Positions 31,871-44,340 are shown, counted from the stretch's first letter. The stretch is 64,000 bases of DNA from Durusdinium trenchii (GCA_963970005.1 CAXAMN010005225.1:66833-130832); one strand, 5' to 3'. The notes: generated by a model from the sequence alone, not told the origin. Numbers and translations: made by a program.

Positions 31871-32269
31871 CCGCCCGCTCTGTACTGCTGTGTCCGTCTC
31901 TGCCTTGCAATCCTTTACATTTGTCTCCCAGCTCTGGGCTGCTGCGGCCGCCTCTGCCTTGCAATCCTTTGTCTCCCACCTCTGGACATCGCAAGCTCTA
32001 GTTTCGATATTGAAAACACAAACTGTTTGGGGTCTACGGTGGTGTTATTTATCTTGTCATTCGAATGTTGGTTCCTTTTTCATTGTCTGCACCCCTGCCA
32101 AACTCTTTCAAAAACATTGATGCGCCAGCTGTACCATATTATCAATGTTTTCTCTTGACACCAGGCTCCCTAACCCTTCTGCGTTGTAGCCTCTGCAATG
32201 CCTTCACCGCCTTCTCTAGCCGATGGGAGGTGAGTGAAGTAGTAAAGTACCAGGAAACCTTAGGATTGT

Positions 32270-32500
32270 CATGGAACCAAGAACTAAGATTGCGCAGAAA
32301 GTCTTAGGGACAATGATTCTGTTACACATCTTCAGATTTTCATAGATCCAAGAACAAAGATTGCAGAGAAAGCGTCGTGGAAAATCTGGGCGTTGATGAG
32401 AATAATCAGCAAGATTTTATTGAACATCTTGACGTTCCTGGAGCCAAGAACCAAGATTTTCCACAAGACTTTCTGTGCAATCTTGGTTCTTGGCTCAATA
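32270..32500. repeat. Three direct and one inverted copy of a ~35-bp repeat; perfect hairpin
   Basis: Variants of GAACCAAGAACTAAGATTGC lie near 32273, 32347 and 32441. The segment 32479-32496 is the exact reverse complement of 32441-32458 (GAGCCAAGAACCAAGATT), giving an 18-bp stem with a 20-nt loop. Confidence 0.88.
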
Positions 32501-33057
32501 CATTGGTTGTTAAGAAACATAGTTAATAGAACCTTTACTTGCAGAGGATGGGGAGGCCAGCAAATACAAAACCAACACAAAACACTGTAAAGCACGGTTC
32601 TCTCATGGAAAAGGTAAATACTGGTGGAGGGTACAAATTTAATTTAGGAACAATGTGCCGCAAACACTGAATTCCTCAGAAAAGAAATCAGAAATCCAAG
32701 GTTCGGGAAGTATGGAAAATACAAGTTCTGGAGGATATCCAAGTACAAAGAAAATGAAACATAAACTGCAATATGGTATTTAAGTTTTACATTTATTGCT
32801 TTCTTCGGAGAAGCTGAGCAACTACAATTGCAAATAGTTTTGACGTTCATACATTTGCATCTTTCGCTCATATACTCATATACAGTTTAAATCTACATTG
32901 TGTGTGTTTCTCAAAAGCTATACCAAACATGTGAACCAATAATGATTGATATAGCATATTGCTGTTCATGCTTTGTATTTGTTGTATTTATTCCCGCGAG
33001 CACCTGCGAAAGGCTCATCTCCGTAAGAACAGTTCCCAGCTTCGACTGTGTAACTAT

Positions 33058-33128
33058 CATCGTTATCACCATCATCATGTTCATCATCATCACAGTTGCC
33101 ATCACCATCATCATCATCATCACCATAC
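33058..33128 (+). repeat. ATC/CAC trinucleotide microsatellite
   Basis: Runs of ATC, ATT and ACC triplets. On the minus strand it reads as Met/Asp-rich ORFs, which are not genes. Confidence 0.9.
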
Positions 33129-33429
33129 AGGCGCACAGGTGCTGGTGATGCACCTGCAACGAGACACCGCAACTACATCTTTCTGATTCTTTTCTCTTAT
33201 GGCGGCGGGGTGGCCCGGCCGATGCTCACGAAACGCAGCCCTCAGCAGAGATCGCGCGTGCCAAGTGCTCAAACGCGAGGTAAAATGCGAATTTGGCGCG
33301 ATCTTCGTGAGCCATTTGCGGAGATCGCGCGTGCTTTGTCAGAAAGCGTGCAAACTGTCGTGACTGACGTCCGAAATCTTGGTGGAGTTGCCAAAGTGTG
33401 CAACTGTGGTTGCAAACATCAAAAATGAA

Positions 33430-33965
33430 GGTGCGACTTTGTAGTGCGAATGTAGCGCGGGGAAGTTGGCAACTTTATAGTGCAAGTGCAGCGGGACAGC
33501 AGTTGGCCTCAGAGCTCAGCTTCGGGAACTATACGTCAGAACTGACAACTTTGTAGTGGGGGATGCGCCCTCTGGGAACTTTGTTATCTTGTTGTGCAGT
33601 AGCTAGTCTGTGGCGCACTGTCTGGCAAAACTACGTCTGCGATGTCGCTGCGCCAGTCTCTTTTTTGGCGCGGCCTCGGTGGAAAGCGTGTTTTTGTGCC
33701 ACTAGCAAACGAAAAACATGCGTGCGTAAAAACTGCGTGTCGCTGGGGTGGGACGATTCGCGTGTCAACGAGGCTTGGTGTTACATTGTTGTATCTAGTC
33801 AGTGGCACAACATGCGGCGAAATTACGTCTGTGATGTTGCTGCGCCATGCGGTTTTGCGCGGCCTCGGTGGGGAGTGCGTTTGAGAGGCTCCATGCCATT
33901 GGGGAACGTGAAACATGCGTACGCAAACGCTGCGTGTCGCGGGTGGGGGTCATAAGTGGCAGTTG
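33430..33965 (+). repeat. Tandem duplications: short AACTTTGTAGTG repeats and a ~195-bp duplication
   Basis: AACTTTGTAGTG-like units recur near 33434, 33470 and 33548. The stretch starting GTAGCTAGTCTGTGGC (about 33598) is repeated, diverged, from GTATCTAGTCAGTGGC (about 33790), including GCGCGGCCTCGGTGG in both. The ORF spanning both copies is Cys/Trp-rich; I cannot show that it is coding. Confidence 0.7.
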
Positions 33966-34817
33966 TGCAATACAGTGCCGACAGTGTCCCACGGCAAGAA
34001 TGTCCTTACAACTGGCTTGCGCATGTCAGGCAGGAGTGCTGTCACGCGAGTGCCCTACAATTGTGCCTTGCAAATGTGTTCCACACAGACCCTGCTAGAG
34101 TCTTGTCCCACAGGTATCTTGACATGATCTAGTGCCATTGTGATCGCCGCCAACATTTGCACCATGATCATCATGATCGCTGCCATCGTCAGCGTCATCA
34201 CAGTTACTTTGTGTCATCTCCCGCTGTGCTGCCGGGCCACCCTGCCATCTAGGATTAGTATGATTTTAATGTTTCCACAAAAAAATCGTTTGAGGAACTC
34301 GTGTGTTTCAAACCTTGAACAGTTTGAGGTCCAACTTTTGGGAGCGCCTCGGGACGGCCAAGATAAAACACGATCGCGAGAGAGATCTTGAGCGTACACG
34401 CTTCAATCCAGGATGCTCGGACGAATTAGGTCACGGGGCGCTATGCTTTTGCAGAATGGTGTTATATAGTTGAATGTTCTTAATGATATGATTACAGTAT
34501 GCAGGCAGGCACTGCTGATGGTAAGCCGATGCAGGTTCCATGGTTGTGGGCCAATGGATTCCTAATTCATTGTGATAGGGCCCACAGATTTCGACAAACA
34601 ACAAATCACATCCTGCAATACAAACGAAAGATATTTGAAAATATGTTGGCTTGCAAGTCGTTGTGCAGCCAGCCGCCCAGGCAGCGCCTTGACAAAAAGG
34701 TGACGCCAGTATCGGGGGCTGCCTGGGTTGGATGGGTTTGGGATGGTTGTAGGTGTTGTCGTTGTGTCGCGTTGCGTTGGGTTGGAAATTAAGTTTTCAT
34801 TGCAAAGCAGCCAGCAG

Positions 34818-36830
34818 GACATATTGGACAAACTCAATCCGGAGTTGCTGAACATTAAGGCGTGGACCATCAGTGAACACATTGCGCTTGGTGATATTTC
34901 TCTTGAGGACCACGAGCAGCGGCTAAGCGAAAGTGTCAACCAGTTGATGGATCGCATCCCGGGGTCTCTTGGAGTCGGTAAGCGCCAATTTTTCCTCCGT
35001 AGCGATGCCCTTTGCTCCTAGTAGCTTCTTGTCCCCAGTAGCAATGCCAGGAGCCCCTAGTAGCTTCTTGTTCCTAGTAGCGATGCCGTTTGCTCCTAGT
35101 AGCGTCCGTGTTCTCGATGCCAGGAGCCCCTAGTAGCGTCCTTGCTCCTAGAGTGTTTGCCTGTATGCAATTGCAAATGTAGACTTTCTGCAAGTTACTT
35201 TCTACAGTGGGGATCCGCTTGCGGCGGTTTTGCCCGTAGATGTTTGCCGTTTATACTTTGTTTCGAGGCGCAGGGTTGAGCCAGGTAAATGCACCGTATA
35301 GTTCTCTTCAGCATGTCCGCCTCGGGATGTTCTTGTCCCAATCTTCCAGGTATTTGAATTTCACAAGTGATCCCTTTGCCTGCTTTCGCCCTCGTTCTTT
35401 TGTGCATATTCTTTTTTCTTTGGCACTTGTCCCTTGCAGTCCTGCCTTGCATTTTGCTTGTCGGCTCCCCATTCCAGCTCTATGCTCTTTCAGCCCAGGC
35501 ACTTGCAACGAAGTGGGGTGGTTTATGCGGGTACGGGTATTTGAGTTACGACTTCAAAATCGTAAAAAGGACACCAAATCAATATGTTGAAGCGAATTTA
35601 TGAATTGCGGATAGTCAAGTTTACTCTTGAAATATATCGATTTACAAATTTTACCCTCCGACTCCATCCACATAAGGTTGGCCTCGTTTGCCAACCGTTG
35701 TGCTATGCACGCGCCATGCACGTGTGCGCCATTGCCGTGCCGCACCATGTGCCTTGCCGTGGGGAATGTCACGCACGACAAGTCAGGTTGGCCATTGGAG
35801 AGATGCAGGTCGCAAGGGCTGAGCGTGCGGGCGGTGGTATTGGCATAACGACAGTTCTATCCCATCAACAACTCAACCACTCTTAACAAAGCATGTGTGG
35901 CGACTATTCACTATTCCAGCAACATCATTCAGAACTGTTCCTTTCAGATGTTTCTGTTTCGTCATATTTGTGATGTCAAAAGTTTGACTGCGGTTCATGC
36001 ATGTTTCCCAAAACTAACATGTCGATGGACCAATGTTTGGTGAAGAGGGTCGTTGATTTGCGGAATGTGTCGCTATGGCCGGGCCTGAATAATATAGGCC
36101 CCCTTGAAAGGGATGACCTCGTTGAATCATGCCCTCTTCGTGCATATAACGAAGTTCCAAGCGGTTCACGCGGGTGGCTTGACAGGTGCAGGAGGAGTGC
36201 CAAATTTTTCGTTCAGACATTGGAAAGCTGAGTGAGGAAATCTTGTGGCGACCCTAGCTGAGCAAGGACGCTGCTAGGGGCTCCTGGCATCGCTACTAGG
36301 AACAAGAAGCTACTAGGGGCTCCTGGCCTTACTGCTAGGAGCAAGGACGCTACTAGGAGCAAAGGAGCAAGGACGCTATTAAAACTCTTCGAGTCGACAT
36401 AGAGGCTAACCTCATCCGCTGGGGTGATACCTGAATGAATGACCATGCTTGTCTTCTCCTAGGCGCATTGATGAATCGCTCCGGCACATCATGCCGTGGG
36501 TTGATTGGCTGCGCGACAACCAGTCCCCTGCCTTGACTGGACCCGAGATGCTGTGCTACTTCCTCCCGCAGCAGTTGGTAAGTGGTATGTCCGCAGATGA
36601 CAGGAGGCCATTGCTAATAGGTCGGAGGCAATCGCGAGTAGGTTGGAGAACATGGCTATTAGGCTAAGTTTCCCCAAGAATCTAGGAACACTACTCGGGT
36701 GGGGGCCCTGGCCGACCTGAAGTGCACCTTATAATTCTTGTGGGCAGAGACCTGAAGGGGCGGAAAGCCTTCCTGAGGCCGGCGATGGATAGTTTGCAAA
36801 CTTACGTTGAGGACTGGTTTGGGGGGTGAT
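34818..36830 (+). CDS. Unrecognised protein, at least five exons
   Basis: Exon 34818-34977 has a clean AG acceptor and a GTAAGC donor and reads DILDKLNPELLNIKAWTISE, then SLEDHEQRLSESVNQLMDRI. Further pieces: 36192-about 36230 (QIFRSDIGKLSEEILW), about 36380-36421 (LRVDIEANLIRWGD), 36463-36577 with a GTAAGT donor (SLRHIMPWVDWLRDNQSPAL), and about 36746-36829 (RKAFLRPAMDSLQTYVEDWF). The mix of acidic helices and tryptophans is typical of real coding sequence, but I know no family for it. Family B arrays fill two introns. The 5' end is not found; 34500-34790 may hold it. Confidence 0.5.
34998..35155 (+). repeat. Family B array
   Basis: About eight forward modules start 20 bp after the donor of the 34818-34977 exon. 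Confidence 0.9.
36255..36385 (-). repeat. Family B array
   Basis: Minus-orientation modules lie between two small coding exons. Confidence 0.88.
36598..36667 (+). repeat. Family A repeat, three units
   Basis: Plus-orientation units begin 20 bp after the donor at 36578. Confidence 0.82.
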
Positions 36831-36980
36831 TGGGCCAAGTGTTTACGACTGCCGTGATGTCACATAGCAGTCCAGGTCATGGTGTGAATATTTGTGGACC
36901 TGGGAGGAGAGACTAGCAGCTTTGCTGCCAACTCATCATGTCGAGGACTTGGCCTGCGTTCAAACAAGTGCGCAAGTGTT

Positions 36981-37035
36981 CGTTCTGTTCTGAATGGCCT
37001 CCAACCTAATAGTAATAATAGCGTTCTGTTCCGAA
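36981..37035 (-). repeat. Single family A unit with 14-bp direct repeats
   Basis: CGTTCTGTTCTGAA (36981-36994) and CGTTCTGTTCCGAA (37022-37035) differ at one base and enclose one A unit. Confidence 0.78.
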
Positions 37036-37497
37036 GGCGCAACAAAAGCTAGCGCTGGCTATGTGCATTTGTTTGCGATTCTTCCCAGCTGCTCCACCAG
37101 AATTGCTCCATGCCTACCTTCCCTTTTGCTACATTGGTGCACCTCCAATTGCCTCTTTGGCCTTCTGTTGTGCCTCAGTCATTCCCATTATGATCGTTTG
37201 AAGTCTCTTTTTTTGAGTCTTTGCATAGATGTGACTTTGGCGTTCCTCTTTTTGGTTGAAGACTTAGCTTTTCTTTGGATAGAATTGCAAATCCCAGCAG
37301 CATACCCGAAACTGGGTTGAGTGCGGTGGCAGTAGTTGGTGATCGCGTTTTCCAAAAGCCAACTTCAAGTCCGAAGACGGTATGGCCGGTATGGCACCAC
37401 AACGAGCGAGCGTGCGCACTAAACAGTCAACTCCACACGCCACAAATGCTGCGGCCCTCGGCAAGGGTTGTGCACTTCCATGGGTCTAGAGGGAAGT

Positions 37498-37645
37498 AGT
37501 TAGCTTCTTGTTACTACTAGTAAGGCACCTGTTACTACTAGCGTGGCACTTGTTACTAGTAGCTTTTTGCTTCTAATAGCAAAATTGTTACTACTAGTAT
37601 GGCACTTGTTACTAGAAGCGATGCACTTGTTACTAGTAGCCACCA
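37498..37645 (+). repeat. Family B variant array (TTGTTACTA subfamily)
   Basis: Modules GGCACTTGTTACTA, AGCTTCTTGTTACTA and GCGATGCACTTG repeat about seven times. Confidence 0.88.
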
Positions 37646-38159
37646 ACCGAACCCTGGAACAGACCGGTCCATACACCTGCAAAAGCCGTCTTAGTGTTAA
37701 TCACTGTCGGTAGCAACAGTCAACAGGATCCCACTGATACGGTGCAAATACGGAGAAGGAGTGAAACTACCAAGAGCTGGAGAAGCATGCGTGTCTAGGA
37801 TGATGAACAAACCCTCCATGGGCCCAAGTTTTTTAAAGGAACGCTACAAACTACTTCACAATATTATGATTATCATGCTCATCCATGAAGCCGCTGTGGC
37901 TCACATTTGCCTCACTTGCCGCACTGGACTTGAGGCAAAAATTGTCGCCACGCATCATTGACGCAGCACATGCACGATGTTCCATCATTTGTCTTCGTCT
38001 CTGCAAATCTCTGCAAGGCATTTTTGAGTTAGACATATTTAGACCAGGGTTGTTAGTGCTGCAGTTTTGGGATGATTTGGGAACACTTTTGCAGTGTAAT
38101 TTTTCAATGTTTTTTTGGCCTGGGTATCATCAATCTCCGCCTTTCTTGCCAAAGATGTG

Positions 38160-39503
38160 AGGGGACAGGCCGTTTGTACAAATTTTCTTTGTTTGTTTCT
38201 CGCCCTTCAGCCACTCTTGTGGGCCTCTCCTTCCTGCAGTGTTCTGTGTCTCCAGATTCTCAGTTTGCCCCCCGGCTGCGCCAGCCTTCCGTTCCAACTG
38301 TGGACTCACAACCCCCTCTTTGGCAACTCGCACAGGAGTTTCAAATCTTGGCAACTCGCCTGGGCCGCTGGGAGGAACAGCAGCTCGACCGTCTGTTTAG
38401 CAAAAGAGATCCCACGAACCGACAGCATTCATACTAGTAGCTTCCTTGCTCCTAGTATGCCCTTTGTTCCTAGTAGTTTCTTGATATATCTTGTTATATA
38501 GTAGCAGTAGTAGTAGTCGTCGTCGTCGTAGTCGTAGTAGTCGTGGTGGTGGTAGTAGTAGTAGTAGTAAGGCCAGGTACCAGGAGCCCCTAGTAGCGTC
38601 CTTGCTCCTAGTAGTTGCTTGTGCAGTTGAATTTGCTTCAGATGTCCAAGTATCACTCAGCTACGGGCCCATATCTATATTTCTGAGGCAAAGATGTGCC
38701 AACGAGTTGCACAACTCGTGGGGGAAGCTGGCCGAGGAGACCTGCTAGTGTAGTGGGCAAGTACAAGGATGTCCTGGTAGGGCCCTACTCATCTACAACT
38801 GCGAGTGGTGACAGCGGTCATGTCAATCTAGTCACTCGAACTTTGGGCGTGGAGTCATATTTTCAAGCTTTCCAATTGCCAAGAGCAACACCGCTAACCA
38901 CTCAGAGGCTGCCCCAGCTGGGACCCCAAGCGTCCACAACGATTCCAGCATTGTGGGGATAGCAAACAATGCCTTGAAGAAGTGCTCGACCGCATCCCAG
39001 TCCATCAAGCGATGGCCTCCAACCTAAGAGCGATGACCCTAGTAGCGTCCTTGCTCCTAGTAGCGATGCCAGGAGCCCCTAGTAGCGTTCTTGTTCCTAG
39101 TAGTAAGGGCAGGAGCTCCTAGTAGCATCCTTGTTACTATTCAGAAGATTTCAGAAATTGACACTTTATTGTGCCGCTGGCTACGACGCATGGTGCGCCA
39201 AAGAAGGCTGCCTACAGCTAGCACAAAATATGACCACAGGGCTTTTTCAACCACAGCGCTGCCAGACTCTGCTCTTTGCCCGCGTGCGTTTGTCCGATTA
39301 CCATCGAACCATTTGTCCGGGCATCTGCCAAGCCTAACATCGCTGATCAACTCTTGTTCCTAGTAAGGCCAGGAGCTCCTAGTAGCGTCCTTGCCCAACA
39401 AAAAGCTGGCTGATCAACTCTTGCATTTCGGGCGGGCTGCCCGGAAGGTCCGCACGAGATTTGTCCTTCACACGACGGCTGATGTTAGAAGAAGGGAAAA
39501 GTG
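38160..39503 (+). CDS. Uncertain multi-exon gene
   Basis: Coding-like pieces: about 38215-38430 (PLWQLAQEFQILATRLGRWE); about 38690-38755 (AKMCQRVAQLVGEAGRGDLL); about 38925-39010 (SSIVGIANNALKKCSTASQS); about 39160-39335 (AKEGCLQLAQNMTTGLF); 39409-39503 (ADQLLHFGRAARKVRTRFVL) ending in TGA at 39501. Family A and B repeats separate them. Linkage by phase was not shown and no family is recognised. Confidence 0.32.
38434..38622 (+). repeat. Family B modules around a TAG/TCG microsatellite
   Basis: B modules at 38434-38475 and 38570-38622 enclose a (TAG)n(TCG)n run (38500-38570). The microsatellite may have expanded from the CTAGTAG core. Confidence 0.85.
39008..39140. repeat. Family A unit followed by family B array
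   Basis: One minus-orientation A unit is fused to forward B modules with a shared GCGATGACCCTAGTAGC junction. Confidence 0.85.
39342..39423 (+). repeat. Family B insertion with 15-bp direct repeats
   Basis: GCTGATCAACTCTTG at 39342-39356 and 39409-39423 brackets 52 bp made of B modules plus CAACAAAAAGCTG. The second copy starts a coding-like exon. Confidence 0.88.
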
Positions 39504-39504
39504 A

Positions 39505-41440
39505 CTACTGAGCACCGTAGTGGTCTAACAGTAAGCCTTATTTATTTAAGCTTGGAGCCTCTTGCCTGGGCAGGTAGTGGCAGGAATTAAGGGGAATCTA
39601 GGTCTCCAGTGATATGTCTCATCATTCTGGTTTCAATCCCTGCTAGCGACTCGAACCTAGGACCTAGTAGTGATGGTCTCCAACCTACTAGCGATGGCCT
39701 CCAGCCTTGCAAAGTGGAAAGTTTCTAGGAGGACCTATTCGCATCAACATTTGATTCGCCAGAGGGACGCCCCGTCAGTAGTTGGAATTCTTGCTGTGAG
39801 TTATACTTCCACAGGGTATCCACCCCACATGTAACTCCGTTCGCCTACGTTGATATTGGGCCTTTATGCATTACGAACGCGACACCTTTGAAGCCACCAT
39901 TGACTTGAAGTCATGGGCTTGGGGCACTAGTCCTAAATTTTGTCTTACTTCTGGACCTGATTTCCAATTGTAGAGATTTAGGATGCGTCATACAGCATTC
40001 ACACTCTCAAAGTGAAAATAGACACTGGCCTAGCCGGATGCCACAGATCGCAATGCCTACGACTTTGTTCACCAACCACAGGCAAGTTTCCCCGGGCAAG
40101 CATCTGGCCAGCAACATTCTATGGTGCAGACGCTGGACAAAAAGCTTCCAGCGGTATACTAAGCTAGGACGATCAGCGACAGACACTCTGCTAGGAAACC
40201 ACCAACATGCACCCTCCCCAGTTGTGGTCCAATTTCCCACAAAAGTCTCAGTCCACCTGCTCCTCTATGACTATGTCCTTCTCCAAAGTTTTTCTGCACT
40301 TGGAGGGATCTTTGAACATGACGCACAACAAGCAAATCAATCGGTCCATAAGGCTGTTTCTTTCCGCAGCAGGGTAGAGGGTCCAGGATTCTGTGTCAAC
40401 TTAGCTTAGGGACTGAAGAGATCAAAAGAAGAAAGCACCGGATTGGACAGGTCAATGGGTCAAAGATCGAAAAAGAGCTGATCTGAGCTGAAGACCTACA
40501 GTAGCCTCTGATAATTTCAAAACGGTCAGTTCATACTGACTCAAAGTGTTTCTTTTGGGAACCAGACGCTCAACCACCCCGACAACTTTTCTAAGTAAGA
40601 ACAACCTATTTCTCACAGACCAACCTAAAACAGTGCACTTCCTGTTGCCGGCACGGGCATTCCAACGAAACCTCCCACAAGTGCCCAGTAATCTAACTGC
40701 TCAACCAGAGATGCCTGTATTTACGGGTGGTTGTGTGCTGTGGCAGCAGACGTAAATAGCCGCAGAGCAGTAGGAGCGGTAGTAGTGTTCCAAACATCAT
40801 TGGGCCATGAACCAGTCGATGATGCTTTTGCAACAATTGCAGCTGCACACAAACTTCTGACCTTGGGTTATCATCCCAACGTTAGCCGCCAAGTTCCCAC
40901 AAAGCATCCATATAGACTCCGGTAGCATGTGCACACGGCATCGAAACAGTGGGCTTCTAGCATGAGCTGAGCAAAGACGTGTGCATTTGGATCTCATCAA
41001 CAAAGCCGTGCAGGCAGGAAGCGAACAGGATGATGAGAGGTTCAAGATCCATGCCAGACCTGAAGCAATTTAGCAAACAGAGCTGTGGTGGAGGGTAATC
41101 TTCAAGAAGATGCTGACTTTGACAATCTAGTAACTCAGACCGAACCACATCGTGCCAGAAAAGGGTCGTATCCAAAAAATTGCAGTACCTTATATTACAA
41201 TTGAAGAGACAGAAGGCTGAAATTGCATTTAAGACAAGATGATACAAGACTTCAGTACCAGTGGAAAGTTTTGGACCTATGAAAACGATTTACCACGTAC
41301 GGCAAGATGGATTGTTGCTATCGCTGATCCTTTTCCGGATTTGGTCTTTTTCATTACCCAAACGGCAAAACAGTTTTTACGCTCGATGCATCCTTGGAGT
41401 CTAAGTTCTCTGCTGCACGAGGCAGGGGTTTTTAAGTTTC
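39505..41440. other. No gene recognised
   Basis: Only short ORFs are present, the longest 123 codons at 40038. They have no recognisable motif. Two minus-orientation A units lie at about 39665-39705. Confidence 0.4.
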
Positions 41441-41451
41441 CAGGTTTGAAG

Positions 41452-41555
41452 GAGCAAAGGGCATCTCTACTAGGAGCAAGGGCACTGCTAGTAGCTCCTG
41501 GCCTTACTACTAGTAACAAGAAGCTACTAGGAACAAGGGCATCGCCATTACTAGC
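41452..41555 (-). repeat. Family B array
   Basis: Minus-orientation modules follow coding-like sequence. Confidence 0.88.
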
Positions 41556-41870
41556 TAATTGATAAGACATCGAAGACCTTCATTTTTTCAAGACTTGCCA
41601 GGACTTCAAGGCTCAGAGCCGTCGGCTCTTAGGTTTCGAAGTTCAACAGTGAGGGGCCAAGTCGGCCAAGTCGCGTGCCCAAACTTTGAGAAAACCTCGC
41701 GCATGTTGGCATTTTGAGGCGAACATATCTACAGCAATGTGAGGACTTTAGGGCTTGGCGTCAGGACTGAAAGCATCCGATCTCAGACGAACTACCGAGA
41801 ACGTGCTTCAAGCACTGGCCCCATTGTGGTTAACTGTTGCCTTAAGCCTTATGTTCTTTTTCTCCCGCAG

Positions 41871-44340
41871 GAACTTGATGCTGTGCGAGTTCGCTTGAAG
41901 CGGATTGAAGTGAACCAAGTTCAAGAGTTCCCCAGATGAAGTGTGTGCACTTTCGTTGGCCAATCCGGACTGAACAACAAATACTGGCGCACTATGGCGC
42001 ACTCATATTGCCGCTGTTGATATTTCTATGTATTGACACTGTATTGATGTGCTTTAATCTGGCTTTGTTTTGTGTTTGTTCTCAGCCGAGGCAAAAGAAT
42101 CAGAAGGTTTGGCAGGAGAACTTCTCAAAATGCCGGAAGGCCTGTGAGGATATCTATGCCAAGTGTCATCAGGACCTGCCCCCTTCTCCCCATGTGGAGG
42201 CGCTCCACTTGGATTCGGTGAGACGATTTGTTTGGAGCCCTCAGGGCCTAAGTCGAAGGACTCAGGATGATTCTTTCAACCGGCCTTGAACACGCAAACC
42301 CGCAACATCGTTTCTTGGAACGATTGGATTGACAGTCTAAATGGATCAACATCCACAAGGAAACCTGGACGGCGACTTGACAAAAGCTGACCCTTCTCAA
42401 GGTAGGCCATCGGTTGAATGGTCGAATGACCGTTCTTTGTGTTGCACTTCGCCCAGCAAAGATGCAGGAGATGGAGCGTCGAAGCCAGCAAAGCAGTGAA
42501 GAGTTGGGAACTCACAGATGCCGTTTGGGAAGTTTGCATGTGGAGAGGTTTGGTGTATTTTGGATTTGGCTTGTGGTGGTGTCACTGCAGATTGTGTCAC
42601 CACGAAGCAAGGCATCGATACATGAAGGACTGCGAAGATCAATATAGCAAGTGGCGCGAAAGTGCAGTGTGCGACTCAGACAGAAATTGCCACTTAAGGG
42701 TCGACTGCTTGACTATGACCGAGGTTGCATGGCAGCAGCAACAAATGCGAAGATTGGGACAATGAAGTAGAATGAGCTGGCACATTGATTCTGGCTAATG
42801 TCCATGGCCCACGGAAATGGGTTGAAAGCATCGGACATCCCTTGGCATCGTCAGTCCCAAGGATTTGTACGGGCTCCAGATGTTGTAGGGTTGGCGAGAC
42901 CCAACCAGAATGACATTCCTTTCTTCGTGCCCAACCAGAATGGACAGAGGACGCTACTAGGAACAAAGGGCATCGCTACGAACGGAGCAAGGACGCTACT
43001 AGCTCCTGGCCTTACTACTAGTAACAAGAAGCTACTAGGAACAAGGAGCAAAAACGTTACTAGGAGCTTTTTCGCGCCTGCCAGGGATCCGGAGGCCTTG
43101 CCCCGTGGGCCCTATGCTAATGCAGCTGTATGCTGTTAATGAAAGCTCGCCCACGCAAGCTGCAGCTAATCTACGCTGCGCATGTGTGGCAAGGTTGCTT
43201 ATGGAGAAATGGTGTGCTTTGTTCATCTTCTTTATGACCATAAACCCAAACAATCAATGCTTGGAAAAGGAGTCAAGTCCAATCGAAAGTTCGGCAGCGA
43301 AATGGAGCAATGAGCAGAATGGACAGTCGATTTCCTGTGGTCCGTTTTACCTGGGGTATTCTGATTATTTTGTTCCGTCTCGGATGTACTGTAGAGATCG
43401 TTGACGCTGTTCATTCGTCTTGTTTTATCCTTCATCTCTTCGACCACTCGAATCAACGAGTCCATCTCCCATGTGAGGCCTGCAAGGAAGCCTGCCCAGC
43501 TCCAGAGGCTTCGCCTCGCACCTCCTTTGATCCAAGAGTCGTGTGTTTGCCTAAGACAACAAGGGAAAGCAAGGAGGAAAGGAAAAAAAACAAGAACGAA
43601 CACCTACTAGCGATGGCCTCCAACCTAAAAGCGATAAATGAAAAGAATCCGTGTGCCATGTCAGTCCGTGCGCTGTGCACATATGCGTGGGAGCGTTCCG
43701 TGGTGCGTGCGGTGCCCGTGCGAAGTGACACCTTGGAAATCACAGAAAACAAATGACTCATAAAATTACTCATGCGCACTTTCCTCAAGGTCTTTGCTAC
43801 TGCTTTGCGCCTGAAGTGCATAAACCCCATGACATGCAAACACAGCCAAGCCGAGTAACCAACTTGCTCTCGGTGCGTGCGTACTACTTCTTTTGTGTCG
43901 GCCAAGCTCTTCGTCAATGCTGCTTGTTCGACTTCATTGGGCCAATTGGGTTCAAGCCGGTGCAAGCCGCAATTTAGCACTTGGTCAAACATATTAATTA
44001 ATTAACTTCAGGTGGGCCAGGCAAGTGTATTGTTTTTTTCAGTAATTCTCTCGATTGTGTTGCTCTTCCCAGATTCCCAGACACTTGCCACAGATTTGAG
44101 AGATGATAAGAAAGATCCGCAATGTTGCCAAGCAAACCATAGGCTTTCACGGATTTAGCGTCGGATGAGATGGGGGAATGCATGGAGCAAAAACATGCTG
44201 TGGCGTTGCAGCAGCGGCGCAACCTGCAGAAATCCCTGTGGGAATTGCAGTGTGATGGCCCCGCCTGGGCCTCGGGATCTCAAACGCAGTGCCTGTTTTG
44301 CAGTTGCACGGCGCTGCACACCTACCGATTCCGTACGGAG
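41871..44340 (+). CDS. Cys-containing helical protein, multi-exon
   Basis: No family is recognised. Exons: 41871-about 41935 (ELDAVRVRLKRIEVNQ); 42086-42217 with AG and GT borders (QKVWQENFSKCRKACEDIYA); about 42455-42525 (AKMQEMERRSQQSSEEL); about 42591-42765 (RHRYMKDCEDQYSKWRES, DRNCHLRVDCLTMTEVAWQQ); about 43075-43125; about 43465-43560 (CEACKEACPAPEASP); about 44160-44290 (ECMEQKHAVALQQRRNLQKS). Spaced cysteines in helices (C-x3-C, C-x6-C patterns) recall coiled-coil-helix or axonemal-type proteins, but that is only an impression. Family A and B repeats fill the introns. Stray short ORFs over the same DNA are shadows. Confidence 0.45.
42948..43070 (-). repeat. Family B array
   Basis: Minus-orientation modules. 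A nearby direct repeat, CCCAACCAGAATG (about 42900 and 42929), precedes the array but does not bracket it. Confidence 0.87.
43608..43640 (-). repeat. Family A unit
   Basis: One and a half minus-orientation units sit directly after coding-like sequence. Confidence 0.75.

Noticed and set aside
33200-33428. ORF ending in CNCGCKHQK as a possible small Cys protein
   Set aside because: It sits next to AACTTTGTAGTG repeats and shows internal word repetition (GCGATC, GCGCGTGC); I see no support for coding.
40038-40409. 123-codon + strand ORF
   Set aside because: No motif, no clear borders, and composition like the surrounding non-coding DNA.
43453-43992. 179-codon minus-strand ORF
   Set aside because: It crosses a family A unit and opposes + strand coding-like exons; the composition is not convincing.
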